Positions 1 to 11,030 of a stretch of DNA of 64,000 bases are shown piece after piece. The stretch lies in contig JAYMTL010000035.1 in assembly GCA_036897445.1 (NCBI GenBank), forward strand, positions 62,001 through 126,000, given 5' to 3'. The notes beneath the pieces were generated by a model. That model was not told where the DNA came from, did not search any database, and was given only the letters and a program-made list of their open reading frames with translations. Position 1 is the stretch's first letter, and each line of letters starts with the position of its first letter. The DNA comes from Pelargonium tetragonum. Taxonomy: Eukaryota; Streptophyta; Magnoliopsida; Geraniales; Geraniaceae. The position numbers and the translations under genes are program-made.

Positions 1-3000
1 TAAATAAGCCTTTAGGCAAACTTTTACAGCACTCAAGAAGGGTTTTAGTATCGAATAAGTGCTTTTAAAGCAAATAACTTATAGGATGCCTTTCGACTAA
101 GAGTAAGGTATAATCTTCTCCTAGAGAATTGAGCAGAGACTCTCCTCGGCAGTATGCTTATATCCGACTCTTTGCTTTTCGATCCAAGTTCCTGTTAAAG
201 AAAGTTTTAAGGGGTTAAAGCTAAACGTTCGGTTTTATTAGAAGGACCCTTGTTAAATAAGGTAAAAGAAATACTAGACAGGCGGAAACCTAAAATAATG
301 GGAGAGCTGTGTTTTATAATTAAGTAAGTTTAACCCGCGAGAAGTACAGAAGTTTCCTTATCCTTATAAATCGAATTTGCGGTAGGTAAGAAATTCTGGA
401 GCAAAACAAAGATATTCTAAATAATGACGAAAAACCTAAACAGGCCTAACAAGGCAAATGCTATACGAATGTATTCTTGCAGCTCTGTAAAGACCTTTCC
501 CCAGATTGCCTCACGAATCGAAATAAGATTAAAACGTAAAGTCAAAGGGCAATTCTAAACAGCTTCGACCCATGTTTGGAATTTTAAGTGGATAAGATAA
601 TATTCGATTTCAGTCCTATTAGGCAAGGGCTTTTTAGCCGGAAATTTTTAGAGAGGCTTATAAAGAAATTAAAGTGTTCCCAAGTTCTTTTCACAAGTAG
701 GTACTTATAATAGTTAGAAAGCTTTCTCTAAAGCTAAAACAAGCAATCAAGTAATTAGAAAAAGAATTTTTGGTTGGGAGCCTCCTAAGAATCTATTATA
801 AGACCGGGCTTTTACAAGAGAACAAGATTACCAATATTTAAAAGATTCTCTTAACTTTTCGGGTTAGGTCAACTTAATTTAGGGATAAAACGATTATGCT
901 ACAGGGATTGCATATTATATCCGGTGCTAGTCGGATAAGGTATACTTATTCCACGGGGAGGTATTACTTTGTTTTTAGATTTAGTATAAAGTCTTTCTTC
1001 CAGTACTTTTATGCTTCTTAAAAAAGCGCTTCTTTTGCTATGTTGCTAATAACACCAGTTTTTACCGGAAAGGATTCCTTTACAGTAATTCAAAACCCGC
1101 CATATGTCCCATATTAGTGCGCTATAACGACATTTAGACAAAAAGGGCTTCATATAACTTAAGAGCAGGGATACCTTTTTTTTAGTAGAAGAATATTTAG
1201 TCTCAGCTATCTATAGAAGTCTCCTAAGTTTTTTAGGTACTAAGGTATTTTACATTATTGAAAAATCTTCTTATGTGTTAGTTTGACTTTCTGGATTTCC
1301 CCTAAATGTCTAAGAGATTTATAACAACTGAAAGCTTAGGGGATCCTCTTATATATCTGGATTTAGACCTAAAAAAGTTTATTACGGGTCTCGTAAACTA
1401 ACTAAAAGGCAAAAGCACGGGAGGTTATAGAGTACCAACCCCTCCCTATTTAGTTAGATATTTAGATTTAGAAAATGAAGGGCACTGGCCGAGCTAGAAT
1501 AAGGAATGACTAGTCCCGAAACCCTGGAAACAGGGCTTTCCTAAAAAGATTTTGGGTATTTACTTTCTATATTTCCGACTCTTATCCTTCACTATCTGAA
1601 ATTGGAGACCTAGAAGAAACTAAGGGAACCCCGGTATAAAACTCCCCTCCTAGCATCTTCTCTATTTACTGCCCCGGATACTAAAGCAAGCACAGATACA
1701 GGAAAAAAAGTCAATACTGCGCTTATTTCTATGCCATGTTCTGCCTTTTACTAGGGAATCTCCTTATATATTATTTGGATTAGTCCTGAATCCTTTTCAA
1801 ATTTCTTTTAAGGAATAGAAAGGTGACGCTCCCTCTTGAGATGGAAATTCGCTGTTCTAACGCCTGTCTTATATCTCACTTGACTTGAGTAAAGTCTAAA
1901 AATCTTAAACAACGCAGTTTTTTTAATATAATATACTATATGACTTAACTCTTTTATGCGATCTGGTATTCTTATTAGTATATAAGATTCTTATTGGATT
2001 ATGAACTCAAGGCAACAGTAAAAGGGTCTCTCGGCATCATTTGCTGATAGGAAAAAATTCTTTGTTTCAAAAACGAAAGAAAATCTCTTAACCCCAAAAT
2101 CTTAGCGAATTAGGTAAGAATCTATAATTCTAATTATATACTTTAAACTATATTTGTAGTTTAGGTAAGTTCCCTACATTCAACAAAAGGGGGATATAAG
2201 GGCTCTTAATAGTCACTAAATTTAGTATCTTGATATAATTTTTTTGAAACTCATACGGGTTATTCACAATATCGACAGAGTCGCCTAAAAAACTTTAGCA
2301 GCGAAGCTGGGGATTCAAATCTACTCCGCCCAAGCACAGCCCTTTACCCTATCCTGATCTACCTTTACTCTTTATAGAGTCTCTATCGATAGCGGCAATT
2401 CTGAAGTACAGGTTTTTTACGCGAGGATTCGAATAATAAGGTCTTTATAAATATTCAGAAAGAAGGCATCTTAGTTTCTTTTGTCTAGATTGCTAGTTTC
2501 TTTTTTAGGAGTGGAGAACTCTTAAATGTTACTGGATCTAATCTTATATCTTATAAAGATAGTTTTCTTTAATCCATTACTATTTCTCAAATTTTATTCA
2601 TAAAGCTTGATAAACTCAAGATACTATAGACACTAACTGATGAAATATGACTATAACTGCGTAGTATCCCTCGTAAAAGTTGTTGTCGGGGCCTCTTAGA
2701 GCATTTATTCAATTTATTGGCATCCCAATCCGACTTCTCAAGGGGAGTAACCCTTAGCTTTTATCTATGTCTTATTTCCCTATATTCCTAAGTCTTTTTA
2801 AAGAACGCAGAGTCTAAGGAAATATAGCTCCTGCTTTAGAGGTTTTAGTACATAACTATGGACAAGGAGGTCTAAATTCTTTCTTAGGAAAAATTAGACT
2901 ACTAATTAACCTAGCTAAACAAGCTTAGTATTAAATAAGGATTATACTGGGTGAAGGATGCTTTCTAATTTTTTCCAAGGTGCAGAAAACCTTAAAAAAC

Positions 3001-4354
3001 AGAGAAATAGAATAGTAAGGAAAGAAAAACTTTCTATTTCATGCACTTAACCCGCCCGGAATAGAAAATCTTTATAATTACAGCTCTTTATAACCCTTAA
3101 AACTTTTAAACATCTGTAAAAAAGACTAGTGTTAGAATACTCCTGGTGGGACCTTCTTTTTAATCAGATCTAGCTTCCCTTGCCAATATGCTTTTTAATA
3201 TATCAATCAGTATTTCAATTGAGTTTTTTCTCTCTAGAGCTCCCCTTAGTCTTTAAAGCTACTCTACTTTTAGTGTGTTTGGTCCTGGGGCCCCTCTATA
3301 CGAATAACCTTTCTTTGAGTTATAGCTCTTATATCCAAGGAATTTATCTACTCAAAAAAGGGTTCTCTCTGATCTCTAAAATCCCTGGTGTATAAGTGTG
3401 TATTATTAGGGAACGTGTCAAGATTACAGTAAAGCAACAAAAATTTAAGCTATATAAAACGAGCCCGGTTTCTCTAATCAAAGCTAGAAGTAACTTAAAC
3501 TTTTAAGTAAGCAAGTTTCAATAAAAGTTTACAAGTTAACAAGTAGAATTGTTAGTACTAACTTTTTAGAGTCCTATAATTAGAATTTAGAAACATGAAG
3601 TAGACTTTAACTTTTTAAAAAGAGGAACAGTCTCTCTTAGTGAATATAAGCTCTTTGCTGCCAGAAGGCCCTTCATTATTCATTAAGAGAGAGTTTGAGC
3701 CTTATCTATCTTACGTACGTCAAGCCCCACAACTTTGGTAGTTATGCGCTCAAAATATTAGAGTAAATGAGAGTTTACAAACAAATAAAGCGTTATCGAT
3801 ACACCGTGCTGGATTTTCTCCCTAGTAAAGACCCGCCGAGGAGACTCTTTAGTCTTCGGTTACAAGGATTCTTTGTTTCCGGATAGAGTTAATAAAGACT
3901 TTATTTTAGAAACCGGATATGGTTAGACTAAACAGAAAGATTAAAATACAGAAATGCAAAGAATTAGTTGTTTATTTATATTAATAAAGGTGTTTTTCAA
4001 GATAGCGCTTGTCCACTTTTAATATAATCAGATTTTGCAAGTATTCTACTAGCTCTTAACTACTAAAGCATATTTCTCTTTGTTCACATTCTCTATTATA
4101 TGTATATGCGGGTTTCTTATCTTAGACTTTAAAATAGACTCTGCTTGTGTGAGCGCTCCCTGCCACGGCTAGTGCTATGTATAAAAGAGAATCTCAAGAG
4201 AAGTCAATATTTTTGTCATAAAAAGTATAGGATTCGTTGGTATGCTGTAGATTGGTAGTGTTGTGTAACAACCCCAAATTCGATAAAACGAGGGATACTC
4301 GTGCATATCAGAGGTACTACATTGTAACATTTAGGCCCCCTTAGGACACTAGGA
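1..4354. other. Noncoding spacer upstream of trnI-CAU
   Basis: I see no gene here. Stops are dense in all six frames. The longest open frame (3180-3395, plus, TTG start, 71 codons) is hydrophobic and of chance length, with no family resemblance. The spacer contains the AT-rich filler and short GC-rich palindromes seen across the window, for example the perfect GGGGCCCC at 3287-3294. No CRISPR-like array, tandem array or long ORF is visible. Confidence 0.6.
4260..4301 (-). promoter_or_regulatory. Two stem-loops downstream of trnI-CAU
   Basis: Two perfect small hairpins lie within 100 bases of the 3' end of the minus-strand trnI. One is GTTGT-GTA-ACAAC at 4260-4272 (5-bp stem). The other is CGAG-GGATA-CTCG at 4289-4301 (4-bp stem). 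Stem-loops near the 3' ends of organellar transcripts often act in RNA processing or stability. That role here is inference from position only, because hairpins are common all over this window. Confidence 0.25.
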
Positions 4355-4428
4355 TAGGCTCAGTAGGACTCGAACCTACGACATAACCGTTATGAGCGGT
4401 ACGTTTTAACCAATTAAACTATAAGCCC
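4355..4428 (-). tRNA. trnI-CAU: tRNA-Ile (CAU anticodon, lysidine type)
   Basis: This 74-nt minus-strand sequence folds as a complete cloverleaf. The acceptor is GGGCTTA/TGAGCCT (7 pairs, two of them G-U) with discriminator A. The D stem is GTTT/AAAC with a GG-containing D loop. The anticodon arm has loop CTCATAA and anticodon CAU; four of five stem pairs form and the outermost is T-T. The variable loop is 5 nt. The T stem GTAGG/CCTAC is perfect around TTCGAGT. The sequence closely resembles the mitochondrial trnI(CAU) of plants and green algae, whose C34 is converted to lysidine so that it reads AUA. It differs from the usual plastid trnI-CAU, which begins GCATCCA or similar. CCA is not encoded. 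No neighbouring gene is visible on either side. Initiator or elongator tRNA-Met is the alternative for a CAU anticodon, but the overall sequence fits Ile better. This is the only structurally intact gene I find. Confidence 0.85.
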
Positions 4429-5639
4429 TCATCGAAAAGAGTTTTATTGCTTATCTGCGGCATTCTTTATTTAATGTCCCAGCGTACTTTAACCGAGAGC
4501 TCTCCTCATGTATATAATATACATTAACTAAGAATATCTTCGCTGCTAAACCGGGGCAACTCAAAAGTGTTGTTAACCTAAATTTTGGTATAACTCGTTT
4601 TTTTATAATTAGATCCTTATAAGAGGGTACTATTCTCATCAACGCGTCATCCTTACTGTTCCTCCTAACTAAGCTAAGAGGCGGGGTAAAAACTTTTCAT
4701 CTTTTATTGTTCTCTTTTATAAAGTTTTTTAGAGCCAAAAAAAGGTATAAAAATTCCTGAAGATAGGTAATAATAATAAAGCATCCAGCGTGGATATAAA
4801 TGTTGTGTAGACTGCAGGTTAACCTACAAATTTCTTAGCTAAATTTTTTCGTTTTTACTAGACAAATTTAGATGTCACAAATTTTCTCTACAGGAGGGCA
4901 AAATCGCTTTAGCTTCATAAAGTAAGTCACCATTTTTTTCAGTAAATTCTTGAGATGGAGAAAAATTGTATATAAGCAGGTCGTAATTTGGGTTATAGTC
5001 CATTTACATTTGCAGTCCTTTGTGACTTAGTTTGCTTTAAAAGCCCTATATGAAGCAGCTTACTGCAGTCCCGAAATCCTGTACAAACAGGGGCAGGGAT
5101 CCAAATGCAAAGTGTTTTTTTGACGCCTCAGTATCTACCAAAGAAAATAGGTTTCTTTCGAAGAGGTAAAATCGCTTAAGGTTAAGGTAGACATCCTTTC
5201 TATTGACCCTAAAGTATGCTTCATAAGAATTTATATAACGAGGGTGCTTGCCTCTAAAAAGCAAGAACGTAGGAGACCTTTTTAATTACATTACCTACGG
5301 GAATCTTTTTCAAGCAAGTAGGAAGGAGTTAGTATAGCTTCTATAAATCCTTTTGTTCGTAATTCGTGAAAAAATAACCTTAAGAATTCCCCTTGGGTAA
5401 GTTCTACTAAATACTAAAGTAGCTAACAAAAAGCTGGGACTCTTCGGAATATAGGAAGCAAGAAAACAAAAGTAGATACGCTCTTACAATTCCTTTTATA
5501 CTTAGCGATATTAAAGTAGATTCTAGAGATATTGTCCCTTTATATCAAGGCAAAAGCTTAGGTAATACTACTGCTTGGAACCTCGTTGACACTTTTATTT
5601 ATATAGAACATGTACTCTCTTATTCTAAGCTTATGAATC
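4429..5639. other. Noncoding spacer
   Basis: No gene is recognised. The small minus-strand open frames at 4451-4642 (63 codons) and 5046-5264 (72 codons) have no recognisable motifs, no visible ribosome-binding context and chance-like length. The composition matches the window background up to about 5.6 kb, where GC starts to rise. Confidence 0.5.
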
Positions 5640-6260
5640 CTTGTCTCTCTTAACTTAATCATGTGCCAGAGATTCTTGACCAACCACGAGATTATCATAC
5701 TTTGATATATACTTAATCTTCACTCTCCCTTTCTATTCATTATGGAACCTATACCAAGGAATTTGCCGATCTTTGGTATAGCACGCAGATCTCAGCAGGT
5801 TAGATACGTAATCAGCCTTTACCTGCTATTCGACATAAGCTTGACGATTAACCGACGTAATGACTTTGTGTCGATCGCCAATCTTCTCATGTCTTATCGA
5901 ACGCCAACTTATCACGCAGCATACTGCTTGCCCCTACTCTTTTATATCTCCCCTGGATCAGTAGAAGGGCTTAAAGTGTACGTTTAAGTGGTCTAGCCGG
6001 CCCTTAAATTAAGCTTCTTGCCCTTGAAACTGAGCTAGCTCTTTTCTAGGGTCGCCTTTGAAGGGAAGTAAGAAATGTGTAGCAAGGATCTCGCCAGTCT
6101 GGACTATGCAGGACTCTAACTCTCTTCGATCGCGCGTGGAATTGTGTATAGTACTGCTCGTTTATCCAAGACCTAGTCCCGAGAACTCCTTTGAAACACG
6201 TTAGCCCCGGCATCGTGTAGCTTATACTAGCAAGGGCTGGGAAACATCCTTGCGGAGCTG
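5640..6260 (+). mobile_element. Ty3/gypsy-like LTR retrotransposon fossil, integrase-region fragment
   Basis: This island of about 600 bases runs at roughly 46% GC on the lines I counted, against about a third around it, and lacks the poly-A/T and palindrome texture of its surroundings. On the plus strand around 5640-5990 the conceptual protein resembles the end of the integrase core of plant Ty3/gypsy elements: a hydrophobic stretch running into a YRT motif, then the proline- and leucine-rich segment that usually follows. The part after 5990 would be the post-core region, but I cannot match it. No LTRs, reverse transcriptase or gag are visible, so this is a short broken fragment with several breaks, and old to judge by its divergence. 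Nuclear retroelement scraps like this are well known as transferred DNA in plant mitochondrial genomes. The family call rests on pattern memory alone. Confidence 0.35.
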
Positions 6261-9200
6261 CGTAATATGAGATAGGTTTTCATTATAAAAGTGAATTAGA
6301 ATACAATTACTATGTGGGCTTTCAACTTCTTCCCAGTCTAGGGTAAGGGCCTCTCTGAACAAAGCATTTGACAAGCAAAGGATTAAGAAACATGGTACCG
6401 ATAAAATAATAAAGAGTAGTCCAGTAATATGAGTAGGTATATGTGGGGCTCCTGATTTACACTGAAAATAGAGTTTTAGCTTCTTAATTTCTTATAAATA
6501 GTAAGGGAGTTTATATATAATAGTGGGGGACTCCTTTAAAGTGGAGGAAACTTACAGTGTCCTTTGAATTAAGGGACAAAATTATGTATCTGCAAGGAGG
6601 TGAATAGTGCTCTTTACAATCGGTCGTAATCTCAACGCACGAGACATTGAGTATTCTACTCTTTTTATTAAGTATAAGGAGCTTCTTTTAGTAAGGTATT
6701 TGTTCTACATTAATTAAGTGAGGTAATAGGAGTTCTGCGTGGGGATATGTCGTCCTAGATACTCAAGTTATGTCTAAAAGTAATAGACCTTGCAATTATA
6801 ACTCATGGTCATATACTTTTTTTAAAAGAGGCTAGAGAAACCTCAAAAATCTTCTTTTAGGATGCCTCCTTTTTAGTATCATATTATAAGGGCTTAAATG
6901 TAAATAAAATAGATCTCTGTTGGTTCAAGCTTTTGCTAAAATAAGAAACTATGATTATAATAACTCCGAAGTGAGAATGCAAATATTAATTATACATTAC
7001 ATTTCGACTACAACCTCTGTACTCTATATATTCATATTCTAGAGCTATGAGTAAATAGTGGTATAATAAGGGTTTAGGCTATTTAAGTCTTTTAGTCAAG
7101 TTATATGTAAATGGAATACAAGCTCATGGTAGTAGAGGCAGCCTTTATTTATATTATAGGATTACGGGATTCGTGCGTGTAAGAGCTATGCATTATTTCA
7201 TATCTCGAATCTTGGTGAAAAGAACTCTCCAGTAGCATAATTATAAAACAAAGTGCCCTTAGATTAGGAAAGAGCTAAAATGATAGCGAGGTAGCGTGCG
7301 GGGCTGCTTTTTAATGATTAGGGGTTTCTTTTTCTCGTAATGCACCTACAATAGTAGGTCTTTTCAACAGGTTAAAGTTTTAGAATAAATGGGTCTAGTA
7401 GGGACAGAATACAAAAAATACCTGACAAGGTTAAAAGAGTAAGCACTCTAATTTCCGGAGATATAGAATTGCAAGAGGGAACTCCTTTTTTATATCTATA
7501 AGGCCCATCCCATTTAAACCTTAAACCCAAAGATTTAGCCCTAAGCATTTCAAGAAATACTAAATTCGAGTTTGTATTTTATTCCTAATTGGACCCTACC
7601 CTTTATAAATAAGTCTTAATATCTACTTTTTATCGAGTTAGAGCACAAGCAAAAGTTTACTCCTATAGTGGGAAGTTTAGCTCTATAAAAAAGGTATAAG
7701 TAACTTATTACTAAACTAAGAGAGAGGTTACACGAAGCAGAATTAAGAAAAGAAAAACTCAGGCCTTCGAAAGCCGAATAAAAAAAAGGAAATGTTAGAC
7801 TTTAACAAAAATTCTTTTTTACGGAGTATCTAGGAGTATTTAAAGGGGACCCCCTTTCTATAGGTAAATCTTATTCAAAGAACAAACAAATTAAATAAAA
7901 GCTTATTTAACAAACTGCACAAGTAAAGCTATTTTCTTCTATTCTAGGTAACCAAAGTATGAAACCTTAAAAAGCAGGCTATCTCGTGTATCAAGATCCT
8001 ATTACTATCAAATAGATCAAATTAAGTTATACGTAATTAAGAACTAGTAAAAGGATAAAAACGGGTTAGTAGAATGTATATGCATGGTTTTTATCATTCA
8101 AGATTTTGTTTGGTTAATATAAGCTTCACATAGAAACTCTTATAGTTATAGTCCATATGGATATAGTAACCCGTTTCAAATTATTGTGTCAGTGATTCAA
8201 CATATACTAAAGCTTTACATGTCTCAGACAAAAAGTAAAGTATGAGTCCTCTCAAATAAAAAGGTGCTTATTATAGTTTATAAAAGTTCAGGAATTAGAC
8301 AACAAAGCCTAGAAATTTAGAGTGTAACCCTTATGTTTATTAAACGAAGTGGGAAGTCTTAAATATTTGTGAAAGATTTTAGTAAATTTAATATAGGTAT
8401 TGAAAATATTGAAGTAGGTTAGAAAAGAGACCCATGTTAAGAATCTAGATTTCATTATTGCTTTGAGCGAGCTCATCCATAACTCTGTTTGAATACTGAA
8501 CTTGATATCTTTCGTAATTTACCGGCCTTATACTCTTTCTTATACTCTTTTATTTGTATAACTGAAAAGAAATAGAGGAGCTCTTTTTTATGCTTTGTCC
8601 CTTGAATTGAAACTAACTAAAGAAAAAATTCTTATTCATAAGCTAATACCTTACATCCACTTAGTAACTTGAAGTTCAAATAAAAAAGATTTTATATAAC
8701 AATATTTCTTTTTAGAAAGGGTACTTGTATATCTACAAAGAGTTCAAATGAAACATAGAAATCCTTTTTGTGAAGCCTCTAAAATTCATATACAGGTGTA
8801 AAAGTAAAAGAAATAACCAGAATACTTATTCACAAGAAAAAGTAAAGATAGCTAAAAGAGTGAAACTTGTATTGGATTAATATGAGATCATATAACTTTT
8901 TATAATAAAAACTCCTAACTTGGGTATGTAAATGAAGTTATGCGGGCTAATACTTTCTAATTTTTAATTAACTCAGTATTCAATTTTGTTGCAGAGATAG
9001 AAGTATAACCTTACTTACTGCAACCTGGTAAAAGAGCATAATTAAAGCTTGATTTAAGGATTCCTTGCCTTGAAGCAAATATCTAGTTTATCTCGTTGAC
9101 ACTAAGCCTCTTGTAGAGACTTATTGAAATAACTGACTGCATTCAATTTTATGGTTGAAAATTTCTTCTTGTGTCAGAGTTCAAAAAGAAATAAGAGTAG

Positions 9201-10777
9201 TTTGATACTCCCAGTCTTGCTTATATATAATTACTGCCGGTTAACTTTTTTAGTATAGAGTAGAGTGTATAATTATTACTAACTTTTGCTTGAGGCTTTA
9301 CTCTATAATTTAGGAATTTCCTAAGTTTAATAAAGGAAATTTTTAATATCAATATAGATACGGAAAAGTTGTAAATTACCGGTAAATATATATAATGGAG
9401 TAGTAGAATTTTTAATAAGCTCAAAATTCTTATCTCTCGGACAATGAGTTTATGTACTAAGCTAGAAAGATTTCAAATAAATATAGAATCGTAATAAGAT
9501 AGGACACAGTAGAAACCCGGGGAATCGAGCATTAGCAAGTTCCCTTTAAGCATTGAGTTCTTAATCTAATGTTAAAGTAAGGAGTCCTACAGGCAAGTAA
9601 AAATTACCTATACTTATAATAATAAGTATGTATATTCTATAAGAGGTTTAGTTAATACTGGGATATCTTACTTTCCGAAGACTCAACAATGACTAAGAAA
9701 GAATTATAAACCTTAAAATTCTTGTCCATATTCCGAAAAACTAGCTTAGCTCTTTAGATCATAGCAAAAGTGGATATCCTTTTTTTAGTATAGAAGCCAT
9801 AAGACTTTGTTTTTGTGGTAGGGAATGCCTCCGCTTACTTACGCCAATTGGATTTCTTCTTTTCGGTTATTCTAAAAAAGAAAGGATAGAATTTAGACAA
9901 GTTTAAGAGGGATTCCTTGTTAATAAAGACGTTTTTAGAACACTCAAGCCAGTAAAAAGAGTATATTATAAGTATAAGTTTAAAAGTGAACCTTTAAAGG
10001 CATCTCGCATAACGCTAAAATTTTGTGTATCAAGATGAGAAAATAGAAAATATAAGTATTAAACGAGATCCTCGAAGTTCATAAAAATAGAAAAAGTCTC
10101 AAAGCATACTATAGCTTTTTGTTATTAATTTCATAAAAGGACAATGCCAATATATACCAATATTGAGCTTATGTTTTTACTGTTGACTCTCCTAATAGAT
10201 TAAGAAATGCGAAATAGGCAAAAATACTAAATAACAAGGGAAGACTTTCTTAACCGGCTTCCTAGACCGGGGTACTAAAACTTTTCTAAAGGGGCCCTAA
10301 AATCTTAAATAACACCTTAAGACCTTGAAAGTCTGTTAAACGAAAGCGTGGGCACTTTCCTAATTCTTTTTATGATATAGAATTTGTTTTTAGTAGAAGA
10401 TAAGATGATATAAAGGATGCCTTATTCCTATCGTTTTCTTGTTACTTTATAGGACTGGCATACCTAAATTTAGTGTTTATTCTCCTATTCTTCGGCTCTT
10501 AGTCTACTTAGTATTAGTAATTCTAAAAAATGCTTGGGGAATCTATAAAACGGGTACTTTTGTTATAAATTCTTCTAACAGGTTAGTATCTCGATGTTCC
10601 TATCTCTACTCTACTTTTAATACGGTGTCGAATTCTTTAATTTAAACTTGTTTTAGCGATCCCTTAAATCCGGAGCTGAGTTAAGTAAAAGGATCCTCTA
10701 GTTCTGTCTAGATCAATATGTTAGACTTTCTTTTTATGTAAATGAAAATGTACTGATATTCTACTATTTTTAGTAAG
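6261..10777. other. Noncoding spacer, AT-rich
   Basis: No gene is seen in about 4.5 kb. Open frames such as 9221-9424 (minus, 67 codons) and 10439-10645 (plus, 68 codons) are within chance expectation and show no motifs. Short GC-rich palindromes recur, for example around 7848-7862 and GGGCCC at 10292-10297. The stretch from about 8.0 to 9.5 kb is the most AT-rich and has the fewest palindromes. Confidence 0.5.
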
Positions 10778-10800
10778 TAATACGGGGAACAAGCGCTTAA
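10778..10800 (+). rRNA. Short small-subunit-rRNA-like patch (530-loop 3' side)
   Basis: Twenty-three bases beginning TAATACGG and ending CAAGCGCTTAA match the order of the universal segment after the 530 loop of bacterial-type SSU rRNA (TAATACGG, then CAAGCG, then TTAA), with a two-base length difference in the middle. The flanks show no convincing continuation: nothing like GTGCCAGC precedes it. It could be a fragment of a dispersed or decayed rns, or a chance match. TAATACGG alone occurs at least three times in the window, roughly what chance allows, so only the extended match carries weight. Confidence 0.2.
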
Positions 10801-10992
10801 CAAGAACCAGGGATATCCTGATTATGCAGCATTCCGAGTAATAAAAGAATTCCTTATATCCTTCTCTCCCTTTTATTGAATTAAGTTTATCCGGTAAGTG
10901 AAGGCAAGTAGACTAAGCGTACTAACTACGAAAAATGAGCGATGCTATAAGCAGTAAGGATTTCATATTTGTTAAAATGAAATTTCTAATAC

Positions 10993-11030
10993 TTAAAATC
11001 CGAATGCTCTACCTGTTGAGCTATACATCC
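10993..11030 (-). tRNA. 5' half of tRNA-Lys (UUU): split gene exon or truncated copy
   Basis: Read on the minus strand, the sequence has every element of a tRNA 5' half in register: acceptor strand GGATGTA, linker TA, a perfect D stem GCTC/GAGC around a loop with GG, base A26, the 5' anticodon strand TTCGG, and the canonical loop ATTTTAA with anticodon UUU. After the loop the expected CCGAA strand is absent and the sequence continues GTATTAG. The break therefore falls exactly at the end of the anticodon loop, where plastid trnK(UUU) carries its group II intron. No 3' half (CCGAA, T arm, TACATCC) was found in the few kilobases at lower coordinates. It is either exon 1 of an intron-split trnK or a truncated pseudogene. 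Its perfect conservation contrasts with the other tRNA-like remnants here. Confidence 0.45.

Noticed and set aside
5790-5880. GGTTAGATACG and CCGACGTAATGAC considered as SSU rRNA (GGATTAGATACCC and the following segment)
   Set aside because: The spacing and flanks do not fit, and the island's composition and protein-level resemblance fit a retroelement fossil better.
9221-9424. Hydrophobic 67-codon minus-strand frame considered as a small membrane protein (atp8/nad4L type)
   Set aside because: Poly-T-rich DNA yields leucine/isoleucine/tyrosine-rich frames by default, and no family signature is present.
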